Below are positions 9,551-18,134 of a stretch of 64,000 nucleotides of DNA, piece by piece (within the stretch, counting starts at the first letter, position 1; each line of letters opens with the position of its first letter). The position numbers and the translations under genes were made by a program. This DNA comes from Novosphingobium sp. EMRT-2. GTDB taxonomy: Bacteria > Pseudomonadota > Alphaproteobacteria > Sphingomonadales > Sphingomonadaceae. The notes beneath the pieces are model-generated. The model was not told the DNA's origin. It ran no database searches and saw nothing but the letters and a program-made list of their open reading frames with translations. The stretch spans positions 3,457,501-3,521,500 of the forward strand of contig NZ_CP039695.1 in assembly GCF_005145025.1 (NCBI RefSeq), written 5' to 3'.

Positions 9551-10446
9551 AACAGCCCCCCAAGCCGGTTCCAGCGCGCGGCGGTGAACCAGGTCCAGGG
9601 CAGGAACCAGTTGGCCGAACCGTCGGTGGACCACATGACGATGGTCGCGCGGCCGATCAGGTTGTCCATCGGCACCAGCCCGATCCCTGCGCCCTCTACT
9701 GCCGGGAAGCGGCTATCCATCGAATTATCGCGGTTGTCGCCCATCAGGAACAGCCGGTTCTCGGGGATGACCACGGGCGGCGTATCGTCCTGCGGGCGAT
9801 AGCCGAGGTCCAGCACGTTGTAGCTTTTGCCTTCGGGCAGCGTCTCGCGGTACTGCGGATAGTGGCAGCTCGGCGAACCGTCCTTCTCCACCGCCTCGAA
9901 CTCGGGCGAGATGCAGTTGGTGTTGGCCGATACGTGGATCACGAAATCCTCGATCCTCTGCTTGGGCACCGGCTTGCCGTTGAGATGCAGCACGCCGCCC
10001 ACCATCTGCACGGTATCGCCGGGAAGACCGATCACGCGCTTGATGTAGTCCACGTCGTTGCCCGGGGGCGCCTTGAAGATCACCACGTCGCCGCGCTTGG
10101 GCGTGCCGGCCAGGATGCGGTGGGGCAGCAGTGGCACGCCGAACGGCAGCGAATAGCTCGAAAAGCCATAGGGCCACTTGGCGGCGAGCAGGTAATCGCC
10201 GTTCTCCAGCCGCGGCAGCATCGATTCCGACGGGATGTTGAACGGCGAGAAGATGAAGCTGCGGAAAATCGCGACCACGAGCACCAGCTTGATGAGGAAG
10301 ACGGCGAAGCTGTCCTCCTCCTTCTTCTCCTTTTTCGGCTTGCCCGCGATTGGTGGCAGGCCTCCCGAACCCGGCGTTCCGGCGGGGGAGGCGGCGCCTT
10401 CGGAGGCGGCTGGAGTCTCGGGTGTTTCGCTCATCGTCGCGGTCAT
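9547..10446 (-). CDS. lepB: Signal peptidase I
   Basis: Inner-membrane signal peptidase, 299 aa from ATG 10446 (a second ATG at 10434 would give 295 aa; neither has a clear ribosome-binding site). A Pro/Ser/Lys-rich cytoplasmic leader of about 45 residues precedes one membrane span (about 46-68). The catalytic Ser75 is in IPSESM and the general base Lys136 in DYIKRVIGLPGD. The C-terminal GDNRDNSMDSR box is also present. It is the first gene of the lepB-rnc-era-SGNH unit, running divergently from pgi. The C-terminal stop overlaps the proposed CTG start of rnc. Confidence 0.95.
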   Translation of the reverse strand: MTATMSETPETPAASEGAASPAGTPGSGGLPPIAGKPKKEKKEEDSFAVFLIKLVLVVAIFRSFIFSPFNIPSESMLPRLENGDYLLAAKWPYGFSSYSLPFGVPLLPHRILAGTPKRGDVVIFKAPPGNDVDYIKRVIGLPGDTVQMVGGVLHLNGKPVPKQRIEDFVIHVSANTNCISPEFEAVEKDGSPSCHYPQYRETLPEGKSYNVLDLGYRPQDDTPPVVIPENRLFLMGDNRDNSMDSRFPAVEGAGIGLVPMDNLIGRATIVMWSTDGSANWFLPWTWFTAARWNRLGGLF

Positions 10447-10472
10447 GTGGAGGGGGCGCGCTTTCGTCAAGT

Positions 10473-10492
10473 GTGTTGTGCATGCAATACAC
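10473..10492. promoter_or_regulatory. 20-bp near-palindrome in the lepB/pgi divergent promoter
   Basis: The 159-base space between the divergent lepB and pgi starts holds a near-perfect palindrome centred on TGCATGCA with GTGT and ACAC at its ends (two mismatched pairs). It has the size and symmetry of a dimeric repressor site. The cognate regulator is unknown; this is seen in sequence only. Confidence 0.4.
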
Positions 10493-10605
10493 TGTGCCGG
10501 AATACGTCTGCGCACCCGTACCGGAGATGAACGGGACGCTTGGCGGACGGCCCGCGAGCGGGCATGAGGGGTTTCGCAACTGCGAAGAAAAGGGATACCG
10601 GCGCG

Positions 10606-12126
10606 ATGAGTGGACAGGATCTTGCGGGCTGGAACGCTCTGGAAGCGCTGGCGCGGCCTTCCCTGAAGGACCTGTTCGGCGATTCGGAGCGTATTGCGCG
10701 CTACAGTACTGAACTGGAACTGCCGGGCGGGCCGATCCGCTTCGACTGGTCGAAGACGCACCTTTCGCCGGACGTGGAACGGGTGCTGGGCGAGATCGCC
10801 GGCACGATGGACCTTGCGGGCAAGCGCGAGCAGCTTTTCGCCGGCGCACGGATCAACAACACCGAAGGGCGCGCCGCCGAACATGCCGCCCAGCGTGGCG
10901 TGGGCAGTGATGCCAGCGTCGAGGAAGCCGGCGCCCTGCACGCGCGGATGCGGGCGCTCGTCGACGCGATCCACGCGGGCGTGCTGGGTGAGGTCAAAAG
11001 CCTGATCCATATCGGCATCGGCGGCTCCGCGCTTGGACCGGCGCTGGCGATCGACGCGCTAGCGCGTGAAAGCGCGCTGGTCGACGTGCATGTCGTCTCG
11101 AACATCGATGGTTGCGCGCTGGAAGCCGCGATGGCGGCCTGCGATCCGGCGACGACGCTGATCGCGGTCGCCTCCAAGACCTTCACCACCACCGAGACCA
11201 TGACCAACGCCGCCAGCGCGCTGGAATGGCTGCGCGAAGGCGGGCTGGACGATCCCTATGGCCGCGTGGTGGCGCTGACCGCCGCGCCGGAGAAGGCTGT
11301 CGAATGGGGCGTGGATGAAACCCGGGTCCTGCCGTTCGCCGAAACGGTGGGCGGGCGTTATTCGCTGTGGTCGTCGATCGGCTTTCCCGTGGCGTTGGCT
11401 CTGGGCACGCAGGCCTTCGGCGAGTTCCTGGAAGGCGCGGCGGCGATCGACCGGCATTTCATCGAAGCCCCGCTGGACCGGAACGTGGTCGTTCGCGCGG
11501 CCTTCGCCGATCTTTACTACACGCAGGCGCGCGGGTGCCAGACACGCGCCGTCTTCGCCTATGACGAACGGCTGCGCCTGCTGCCCGATTATCTCCAGCA
11601 GCTGGAGATGGAATCGAACGGCAAGCGGGTGACGGCCGACGGCCAGCCGCTCGCCCGGCCCAGCGCGCCGGTTACGTGGGGCGGGGTGGGCACCGACGCA
11701 CAGCACGCGGTGTTCCAGCTGCTCCATCAGGGCACCCATCTGATCCCGGTGGATTTCCTCGCCGTGAAAGTGCCGGGCCACGATCTTGATCCCGCGCACC
11801 ACCGCATCCTGCTGTCGAACTGTTTCGCGCAAGGCGCGGCGCTGATGGCGGGCAAGGCTTCCGACGACGGCGCGCGCGCCTATCCGGGCGACCGGCCTTC
11901 GGCCACGATCTTCTGCGACGATCTGAACCCGGCAACGCTGGGCGCGCTGATCGCGTTCCACGAACACCGCACCTTCGTTTCGGCGATGCTGCTGGGGATC
12001 AATCCCTTCGACCAGTTCGGCGTGGAACTGGGCAAGGCGATCGCGAAGCAGATCGAGTCCGGCGGCGGGGAGGGCTTCGATCCGTCCACCGAGGCGCTGC
12101 TGGCGGCGGCCGGTATCGGCGAATAG
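10606..12126 (+). CDS. pgi: Glucose-6-phosphate isomerase
   Basis: Interconverts glucose-6-phosphate and fructose-6-phosphate in the cytoplasm. The 506-aa protein has the PGI signature GGRYSLWSSIGFPVAL, the catalytic block EMESNGKRV, the region WGGVGTDAQHAVFQLLHQG and the C-terminal QFGVELGKAIAKQIE. The start is taken at ATG 10606 (SGQDLAGWNALEAL), which aligns with the usual N-terminus; upstream in-frame ATGs at 10540 and 10564 would add residues of no family character. It is transcribed away from lepB. A 12-bp inverted repeat follows 12 bases after the stop. Confidence 0.95.
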   Translation: MSGQDLAGWNALEALARPSLKDLFGDSERIARYSTELELPGGPIRFDWSKTHLSPDVERVLGEIAGTMDLAGKREQLFAGARINNTEGRAAEHAAQRGVGSDASVEEAGALHARMRALVDAIHAGVLGEVKSLIHIGIGGSALGPALAIDALARESALVDVHVVSNIDGCALEAAMAACDPATTLIAVASKTFTTTETMTNAASALEWLREGGLDDPYGRVVALTAAPEKAVEWGVDETRVLPFAETVGGRYSLWSSIGFPVALALGTQAFGEFLEGAAAIDRHFIEAPLDRNVVVRAAFADLYYTQARGCQTRAVFAYDERLRLLPDYLQQLEMESNGKRVTADGQPLARPSAPVTWGGVGTDAQHAVFQLLHQGTHLIPVDFLAVKVPGHDLDPAHHRILLSNCFAQGAALMAGKASDDGARAYPGDRPSATIFCDDLNPATLGALIAFHEHRTFVSAMLLGINPFDQFGVELGKAIAKQIESGGGEGFDPSTEALLAAAGIGE

Positions 12127-12138
12127 GGCAGGGTCGGT

Positions 12139-12179
12139 GCGCAAGAGTTTCGTTAGTCTGGCAAACAAAACTCTTGCGC
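12139..12179 (+). terminator. Inverted repeat after pgi, possible terminator
   Basis: A perfect 12-bp inverted repeat (GCGCAAGAGTTT at 12139-12150, AAACTCTTGCGC at 12168-12179) with a 17-base loop. It lies 12 bases after the pgi stop and 58 bases before gor. There is no following T-run, so it may be a non-classical terminator, an mRNA-stabilising hairpin, or a protein-binding site. Confidence 0.5.
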
Positions 12180-12237
12180 GCCGCCATTGGCAATCCGTCA
12201 CCGGCTCGCCATATGCATCGCTCGACAGGAGCAGATC

Positions 12238-13593
12238 ATGGCTGAGCAGGAATACGACTACGATCTTTTCGTCATCGGCGCAGGCTCGGGCGGCGTGCGG
12301 GCCAGCCGGATCGCGGCATCGCACGGCGCGCGCGTGGCCGTGGCGGAGGAATACCGGGTCGGCGGCACTTGCGTGATCCGGGGCTGCGTGCCCAAGAAAC
12401 TGCTCGTGTACGGTTCGCACTTCGCCGAGGAACTGCAGGACGCCGCCAATTACGGCTGGACGGTCGAGAAGATGCATTTCGACTGGCCAACCCTGCGCGA
12501 CGCGGTGCTCAAGGATGTCGATCGCCTGAACACGGCCTACACGACCACGCTGGAAAACAACAAGGTCGAACGCTTCCTCGAACGCGCCACGATCACCGGG
12601 CCGCATGGCGTGCGGCTCGCTTCGGGGCGGGAAATTTCAGCGAAGTACATTCTCGTCGCCACCGGCGCCTGGCCGGTGATGCCCGAATTTGAAGGCAACG
12701 AACACTGCATCACCTCCAACGAGGTGTTCCATCTGCCCGAACTGCCGCGCCGCATCGTCATCCAGGGTGCGGGTTACATCGCGCTGGAGTTCGCCGGCAT
12801 CTTCAACGCGCTGGGCAGCGCGGTGACCGTGGTGAATCGCAGCGACGCGATCCTGCGGGGTTATGACGAGACGCTGCGCGACCGCCTGCTGCAGATCACC
12901 ATGGCGCGCGGCATCACCTATCGCTTCAACTGCCCGATCACCAAGGTGGAAAAGCAGGCGGACGGCTGTCTGCACGTGTGGGTGAAAGGCGCGCAGGACC
13001 CGATTCCGGCCGATGCCGTGCTGGTCGCCACCGGTCGCCGGCCGAACGTTGCCGGGCTGGGGCTGGAGACTGCCGGCGTCGAACGGGGCGAACGGGGCGA
13101 GATCCGGGTCGACGATACCGCGAAGACCACCTGCGACAGCATCTATGCCGTGGGCGACGTGACCGATCGCGTGCAGCTGACGCCCGTGGCCATTCGCGAA
13201 GGGCACGCGTTCGCCGACCGGGTGTTCGGCGGCAAGGATGTGCGGATCGATTACGCCTGCATCCCCAGCGCGGTGTTCTCGCAACCGCCGCTGGCGGGCG
13301 TCGGCCTGACCGAAGGGCAGGCGCGCAACGCCTATGGCAACGTGAAGGTCTATTCGTCCGATTTCCGGCCAATGAAGAACATCTTCGGCCAGCGTCCCGA
13401 GCGCGGGCTCTACAAGATGATCGTCGATGCCCAGACCGACCGCGTGCTGGGCATCCACATGATCGGCCCGGATTCGCCCGAGATCCTGCAGGCCGCGGCG
13501 GTCGCGGTGAAGGCGAGGCTGACCAAGGCCGATTTCGATGCCACCGTCGCGCTGCACCCGTCGATGGCGGAAGAACTCGTCCTCATGCGATAA
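12238..13593 (+). CDS. gor: Glutathione-disulfide reductase
   Basis: FAD/NADPH-dependent reduction of oxidised glutathione, 451 aa. The FAD-binding GxGxxG is GAGSGG (14-19). The redox-active disulfide is Cys45/Cys50 in GGTCVIRGCVPKK. The second Rossmann motif is GAGYIALEFAG. The C-terminal HPSMAEE (His440, Glu445) supplies the active-site base of the partner subunit. The start ATG 12238 follows AGGAG at a good distance; the earlier in-frame ATG (12187) has no such site. The glutathione-reductase-type 'VIRGCVPKK' makes mercuric reductase or lipoamide dehydrogenase unlikely. Confidence 0.93.
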   Translation: MAEQEYDYDLFVIGAGSGGVRASRIAASHGARVAVAEEYRVGGTCVIRGCVPKKLLVYGSHFAEELQDAANYGWTVEKMHFDWPTLRDAVLKDVDRLNTAYTTTLENNKVERFLERATITGPHGVRLASGREISAKYILVATGAWPVMPEFEGNEHCITSNEVFHLPELPRRIVIQGAGYIALEFAGIFNALGSAVTVVNRSDAILRGYDETLRDRLLQITMARGITYRFNCPITKVEKQADGCLHVWVKGAQDPIPADAVLVATGRRPNVAGLGLETAGVERGERGEIRVDDTAKTTCDSIYAVGDVTDRVQLTPVAIREGHAFADRVFGGKDVRIDYACIPSAVFSQPPLAGVGLTEGQARNAYGNVKVYSSDFRPMKNIFGQRPERGLYKMIVDAQTDRVLGIHMIGPDSPEILQAAAVAVKARLTKADFDATVALHPSMAEELVLMR

Positions 13594-13600
13594 AAGTTGC

Positions 13601-13612
13601 AAGTTGCAACTT
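13601..13612. promoter_or_regulatory. 12-bp palindrome between gor and the SDR gene
   Basis: Perfect palindrome AAGTTGCAACTT, preceded by a direct copy of the half-site (AAGTTGC, 13595-13601), so three half-sites are packed into 18 bases. It is 37 bases upstream of the next start codon, in the position of a promoter operator. A TetR- or MarR-type regulator is the likely reader; none is next door. Confidence 0.45.
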
Positions 13613-13649
13613 ATGTGATAGTTTTCCCACACCAACGGGGAGGCAGAAC

Positions 13650-14372
13650 ATGCGGTTGCAGGGCAAGGTTGCGCTGGTCACGGGTGGCACCGACGGGATA
13701 GGCGCCCGCCTGGTTCGCCAGTTGCGCGACAAGGGCGTTACCGTCATCACCACCGGGCGCACGGCGGACAGGATCGCCGCCGCCCGGGCCGATGGGTTCG
13801 AGGTGATCGAGGCCGACCTGTCCCTGCCCGAAGGCGTGGACGCGGTGCTCGCGGGTCTTGCCGGGCGTGAGATCGCCATTCTGGTCAACAACGCCGGGGC
13901 GGGGACCGACCATGATTTCCGCAATGGCGCGCCTGATCTCGCGTCCACCGACCGCACCATCTTCCTCAACCTTCATGCCCCGATCCACCTGATCGCGCGG
14001 TTGATGCCGGTGCTGCGCGCGCAACCCGAGGCGATGATCGTCAACGTCACCTCCGGCCTCGGCATCGCGCCCAACGGGGGCGGGGCGGTCTATTGCGCCA
14101 CCAAGGCAGGCTTGCGCAGCTATACCATGGCGCTGCGCTACCAGTTAAAGGATACCGCGATCCACGTGCTGGAAGCGCTGCCGCCGGTGGTCGATACGCA
14201 GATGACGGCCGGACGCGCCAACCGCAAGATGCCGCCGGAAGAATGCGCGCGCCAGATCATCTCGGCGATGGAGCGCAACGCGGACGAGGCCAGCGTGGGC
14301 ATGGTCAAGCTGCTGCAACTGGTGCATTCCATCTCGCCGGCGCTGGCGCGCAGGATCATGATCCGCTTCTGA
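13650..14372 (+). CDS. Short-chain dehydrogenase, DltE-like
   Basis: 240-aa classical SDR. The cofactor motif TGGTDGIG is at 11-18, NNAG at 80-83, the catalytic Ser135 lies in VNVTSG, and Tyr148/Lys152 in YCATK. The C-terminal half resembles the DltE-type oxidoreductase group of uncertain substrate. ATG 13650 is preceded by GGGAGG at a proper distance. A gap of 25 bases separates it from the next SDR gene in the same direction, so they probably form an operon reading from the palindromic site at 13601. The substrate is unknown. Confidence 0.85.
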   Translation: MRLQGKVALVTGGTDGIGARLVRQLRDKGVTVITTGRTADRIAAARADGFEVIEADLSLPEGVDAVLAGLAGREIAILVNNAGAGTDHDFRNGAPDLASTDRTIFLNLHAPIHLIARLMPVLRAQPEAMIVNVTSGLGIAPNGGGAVYCATKAGLRSYTMALRYQLKDTAIHVLEALPPVVDTQMTAGRANRKMPPEECARQIISAMERNADEASVGMVKLLQLVHSISPALARRIMIRF

Positions 14373-14397
14373 AAGCGGGCAGGCGGGGAGAAGAGGA

Positions 14398-15414
14398 ATG
14401 ACGGGCAAGGTTCTGGTGACCGGCGCAAGCGGCTACATCGCCGGCTTCGTGGTGCGGCAGCTTCTCGAACAGGGCTGGACGGTCCATGCCACCGTCCGCA
14501 ACCTGTCGCGCGAGGCGGAACTGCGCCCGCGTCTCGGCGGAACGCCCGAGACCCTGCGCTTCTTCGCGGCGGACCTGATGGCGGATGCGGGCTGGGCGGA
14601 TGCGGTGATCGGCTGCACGCACGTGTGCCACGTTGCCTCGCCGTTCAGCACCAACGCGCCGAAGCACGAGGACGACCTGATCGTGCCCGCGCGCGAAGGC
14701 GTGCTGCGCGCCTTGCGGTTCGCGCGTGCGGCGGGCGTCACCCGCTTCGTGCAGACATCGTCCGTCGCCGCGATCGCCTATGGCCACGGCAAGGGCCAGC
14801 ATCGCTTCACCGAAAGCGACTGGACCGACGTGGACGGGCCGGACGTCTATGCCTACGTCAAGTCCAAGACCATTGCCGAACGCGCCGCGCGCGATTGGGT
14901 GGCGGCCAACGGCGGCGCGATGGAGTTCGTGTCGGTCAACCCCGCCGCCGTGCTGGGGCCGGTGTGGAGCGATGATTTCTCGCCCTCGATCGAAGTCGTG
15001 CGCCAGTTGCTCGCCGGTGCCCTGCCGGGGTGCCCGGACCTTGGGTTCGGCATCGTCGACGTGCGCGATTGCGCGGACCTGCACGTCCGCGCGCTGACCG
15101 AACCGGGCCTGGCCGGCGAACGCTTCATCAGCGCGGGGCCGTTCCTGAAACTGGTGGACGTTGCCCGCGTGCTCAGGGACAACCTGGGCAATCAGGCGCG
15201 CAAGGTGCCCACGCGCCGGCTGCCGGACTGGCTGGTGCGCTTTTCCGCGCTGTTCAATCCGATGATCCGCCAGATCACCGGCGAACTCGGCAACGTGCGC
15301 GATGCGAGCGCCGCCCACGCGCTCGAACGGCTCGGCTGGCGCACGCGGCCCGTGGAGGAATCGATCCTCGATTGCGCGCGCAGCCTGATCGAGCGGGGCA
15401 TCGTGAAGGCTTGA
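14398..15414 (+). CDS. Extended SDR, dihydroflavonol-reductase-like NAD(P)-dependent epimerase/reductase
   Basis: 338-aa extended short-chain dehydrogenase. The N-terminal cofactor motif is TGASGYIA (8-15). The catalytic serine region is VQTSSVAAI (119-126) and the YxxxK pair is Tyr151/Lys155. The pattern HVASPF and the overall length fit the dihydroflavonol-4-reductase/cinnamoyl-CoA-reductase-like subgroup common in sphingomonads, where the true substrates are mostly unknown. A purine-rich AGAGGA precedes the ATG. It is probably cotranscribed with the upstream SDR. Confidence 0.83.
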   Translation: MTGKVLVTGASGYIAGFVVRQLLEQGWTVHATVRNLSREAELRPRLGGTPETLRFFAADLMADAGWADAVIGCTHVCHVASPFSTNAPKHEDDLIVPAREGVLRALRFARAAGVTRFVQTSSVAAIAYGHGKGQHRFTESDWTDVDGPDVYAYVKSKTIAERAARDWVAANGGAMEFVSVNPAAVLGPVWSDDFSPSIEVVRQLLAGALPGCPDLGFGIVDVRDCADLHVRALTEPGLAGERFISAGPFLKLVDVARVLRDNLGNQARKVPTRRLPDWLVRFSALFNPMIRQITGELGNVRDASAAHALERLGWRTRPVEESILDCARSLIERGIVKA

Positions 15415-15482
15415 GGAGGCCCGCTTGGGGGCTGGACCCTTGGGCGCGTGAACGATCCGCTGTGGAGGGAGCCCACTAATCT

Positions 15483-16295
15483 ATGAGTCTGGACCGAGAA
15501 GACCCTTGTGAAGCTGTGCCCGTGCCGGCGAGTTTGTCCGCATCCTTGGAAGGTTATGGATGGGCGCGCGATAATGTCGGGGGATCAGGCGGTGCCGTTT
15601 ATCGGTTGCACGGTAAGACCGATGCGCCTGACCTGTTCCTCAAGCAAGGTGAAAGCTCTGTCGCTGACGACATAATCGATGAAATGGTCAGGCTGCGTTG
15701 GTTGGCGAGGTACATCCCTGTCCCGATCGTCAAAGGCTTCTTCGCGACGCAGGACGAGGCATGGCTTCTCATGACGGCGTTGCCGGGACACACCGCATAT
15801 CAGCTTCTGGAAGCACAGTCCGATGATCGCGCCGGGATAGTTGATGCGCTTGCGACGTTCCTGCAGCGTCTTCATGCGATCCCGATCAGCGAATGTCCCT
15901 TCACCAGCGATCACGCCTACCGTCTCGCGAAGGCGCGCGAACGAATCGACGCGGGTCTTGTCGAGGAAGATGATTTCGACGATGAGCGCGAAGGTTGGAC
16001 TGCAGAACAAGTGTGGGAAGCGATGCAGCGCCTGCTGCCTATGCCCTCCGATTCCGTCGTCACGCATGGCGACTTTTCGCTCGACAATATTCTGATGCTT
16101 GAAGGTGAGGTGGTCGGCTGCATTGATGCAGGACGAGTTGGCATCGCGGATCGCTATCAAGACCTTGCCATACTGTGGCGTTGCCTCGGCGAGTTTGACC
16201 CTGCGCTTCAAGAGAGACTTCTGACGCAATATGGCGTGACCGACTTAGACCGGCGCAAGCTGCAATTTCATCTGATGCTTGACGAGCTATTCTAG
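15483..16295 (+). CDS. Aminoglycoside O-phosphotransferase, APH(3')-I-like
   Basis: 270-aa kinase that by homology would phosphorylate the 3'-OH of kanamycin/neomycin-type aminoglycosides with ATP. It resembles APH(3')-Ia (as I recall that sequence) along its whole length, e.g. WARDNVG.SG near residues 27-36, DFDDER.GW, and the C-terminal KLQFHLMLDE. Active-site residues are intact: ATP-contacting Lys54, catalytic Asp197 in HGDFSLDN (195-202), and metal-binding Asp215 in CIDAGRVGIADRYQD. The gene is visibly less GC-rich than the SDR genes before it, consistent with acquisition, but no transposon flanks it. A GGAGGGAG lies upstream of the ATG. Substrate range cannot be told from sequence. Confidence 0.9.
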   Translation: MSLDREDPCEAVPVPASLSASLEGYGWARDNVGGSGGAVYRLHGKTDAPDLFLKQGESSVADDIIDEMVRLRWLARYIPVPIVKGFFATQDEAWLLMTALPGHTAYQLLEAQSDDRAGIVDALATFLQRLHAIPISECPFTSDHAYRLAKARERIDAGLVEEDDFDDEREGWTAEQVWEAMQRLLPMPSDSVVTHGDFSLDNILMLEGEVVGCIDAGRVGIADRYQDLAILWRCLGEFDPALQERLLTQYGVTDLDRRKLQFHLMLDELF

Positions 16296-16420
16296 CTGCT
16301 TCGCCACAATCAGGTGTTTTCCTTCAACATCCGTCATCGCGTCGTGCCCGGTCAGGCCGCTCCCACGGGAAAACGACGGAGAGCTGCCACTCCAGCCGCG
16401 CGCGATCCCGTCCACGCGGC

Positions 16421-17170
16421 CTAAATCCCTGCATACCACTGGTAATCGTGGTGGTCCTCCCAGTAGCCGCCCTTGCCGCCGTAGATGTCGGCCAGGCTGC
16501 TCACGGCCTGGATGCGCATCACGTACTTGGCCTGCTTGTACCCCAGTTGCCGTTCCACACGCAGCCGCAGGGGCGCGCCGTGGCCGATCGAGAGCGATTG
16601 CCCGTTCAGGCTGTGCGCCAGGATAGTCTGCGGGTGGAAGGCATCGACCAGATCGATGCTCTCGTAATAGGGCGCGCCGTCATAAAGATCGGCGCAGTGG
16701 AACACGATGTACTTCGCGTTGCCGGATAGCCCGGCGCGGCGCAGCAGCAGACCCAAGGGTAGCCCGGTCCACTGGCCGATCGCGCTCCACCCCTCCACGC
16801 AATCGTGCCGCGTGATCTGCGTGCGCTGGGGCGCGGCGAGGATTTGCGGCAGGCCGATCGCCAGCGGCTGGGCGACCATGCCGTCCACCACCAGGCGCCA
16901 ATTGGCGAAGCGTTCGGCCACGTGCGCCGCATAGTCCGGCGATCCGGGATTGCGCGTGCCGTTTTCGCGGAACACGGGCGAAAGATCGGCGCGGGTGAAC
17001 TCGCGGGCGAGCGCGTTGCGATCGGTGACGAGCCGTTGCGCGGTGCGCGTGGCCTTTTCGCCCAGCGTCAGCACTTCGCGCACCGAGGGTGAAGCGGCGA
17101 TGCGGTCGCAGCCCGAAAGCAGCAATCCGGCGCCGCCGATCAGCGCGTTGCGGCGGGTGATGATGGTCAT
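16421..17170 (-). CDS. Tat-exported molybdopterin oxidoreductase, sulfite-oxidase-like
   Basis: 249-aa protein of the sulfite-oxidase/YedY (MsrP) molybdopterin fold. The N-terminus has a twin-arginine pair (TRRNALIGG, Arg6-Arg7) followed by a lipobox-like LLLSGC with Cys21. The Mo-ligating cysteine is Cys124 in TRHDCVEGWS, and the downstream HCADLYDGAPYYESID and GHGAPLRL segments are typical of the fold. It should act in the periplasm with electrons passing through the membrane cytochrome encoded just upstream (starts overlap as ATGA, 17167-17170). The natural substrate is unknown; protein methionine sulfoxide is one option by analogy with MsrPQ. Confidence 0.85.
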   Translation of the reverse strand: MTIITRRNALIGGAGLLLSGCDRIAASPSVREVLTLGEKATRTAQRLVTDRNALAREFTRADLSPVFRENGTRNPGSPDYAAHVAERFANWRLVVDGMVAQPLAIGLPQILAAPQRTQITRHDCVEGWSAIGQWTGLPLGLLLRRAGLSGNAKYIVFHCADLYDGAPYYESIDLVDAFHPQTILAHSLNGQSLSIGHGAPLRLRVERQLGYKQAKYVMRIQAVSSLADIYGGKGGYWEDHHDYQWYAGI

Positions 17171-18018
17171 GCCGCGTCCTCCGTCATCGTGGTTGCCGGC
17201 GCCTTTGGCTGCGGCAGGCGGTACCAGCCCGTAATCATCGAGCGCAGTTCGTTGACCGGCCCAGCCAGCAGCACCATCGCCAGATGGACCGCGATGAAGG
17301 CCGCGAACCCCAGCGCGCAGAGAAAGTGAATCGAGCGCGCCGATTGCCGCCCGCCGAACAGATCGAGCAGCCACGGCCATGCCGCGTTCATTGTGGGCGA
17401 CATGGTGAGGCCCGACAGGATCACGGTGGGGATCAGGATCAGGATCACCGCCAGATAGGCGATTTTCTGCAAGGGATTGTAGCGCCGCGCGGCTTCTCCG
17501 GTGGGAAAGCGCAGGCGGGCGTGCTCCTTGATGTCATGCCACAAGTGCGAAGGGCGCATTTCCGCGCGGGTGAGGGCAAGATCGCGCTGCAAGTGGCGGG
17601 AAACCAGCGCGTAGAGCAGGAACAGCGTGGCCGAGATCGCCAGCACCCACGCGAAGAAGAAGTGCCATTCGCGGCCGCCGGCCAGATCGTAATGCGAAGG
17701 GATCGTCAGCAGCGGCGGAAACGCCCGCGCCCCTTCGGACGAGACGCCCAGCAGGCCGCCGGCGGGCAGTTCCACGCCCAGCAGGTTCACGAAACCGCTA
17801 TCCCCGTGGTTGCCGATCACCAGCCACGGCTGGTCGAAGTTCGCGCCGTACTGGCCCCAGTAGAGGCGGGGGTGGGCGTTGAAGATCGACATGCCGCTCA
17901 TCAGCATCACGAAGATGCTGAAGGCGTTGATCCAGTGCCAGATGCGTACCGGCAGTTTCGTGCGGTAGATCAGCGGTGCTTCCGGTTGCGTCCGGTTGTC
18001 CGCGTCCGCGTGTTCCAT
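17167..18018 (-). CDS. Membrane cytochrome b (b561/thiosulfate-reductase type)
   Basis: 283-aa di-heme-type integral membrane protein with about four to five hydrophobic spans. Histidines suitable as heme ligands lie in IWHWINAF, REWHFFFAW and CALGFAAFIAVHLAM. Start ATG 18018 follows AGGGGAGA. It is coupled to the molybdopterin oxidoreductase gene by a 4-base overlap, so the pair is most simply an electron-transfer unit linking the quinone pool to a periplasmic Mo enzyme. This is the b561-like partner rather than the YedZ/MsrQ type normally seen with MsrP. Confidence 0.85.
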   Translation of the reverse strand: MEHADADNRTQPEAPLIYRTKLPVRIWHWINAFSIFVMLMSGMSIFNAHPRLYWGQYGANFDQPWLVIGNHGDSGFVNLLGVELPAGGLLGVSSEGARAFPPLLTIPSHYDLAGGREWHFFFAWVLAISATLFLLYALVSRHLQRDLALTRAEMRPSHLWHDIKEHARLRFPTGEAARRYNPLQKIAYLAVILILIPTVILSGLTMSPTMNAAWPWLLDLFGGRQSARSIHFLCALGFAAFIAVHLAMVLLAGPVNELRSMITGWYRLPQPKAPATTMTEDAA

Positions 18019-18134
18019 CCCGCTCTCCCCTGTCAGCCCGAAGGCAGCATGACACAGCTTTGCGTGCGCGCAACGAGCTATCTGCACCACGACGATGACA
18101 TTCGCATGAGCCGTGCGGACGGTTACGGGAAATG

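Noticed and set aside
16271..16390. A short minus-strand frame (GHDAMTDVEGKHLIVAKQLE then stop) behind the aph gene
   Set aside because: It reads like a protein C-terminus and might be a gene remnant, but about 23 codons are too few to assign a family.
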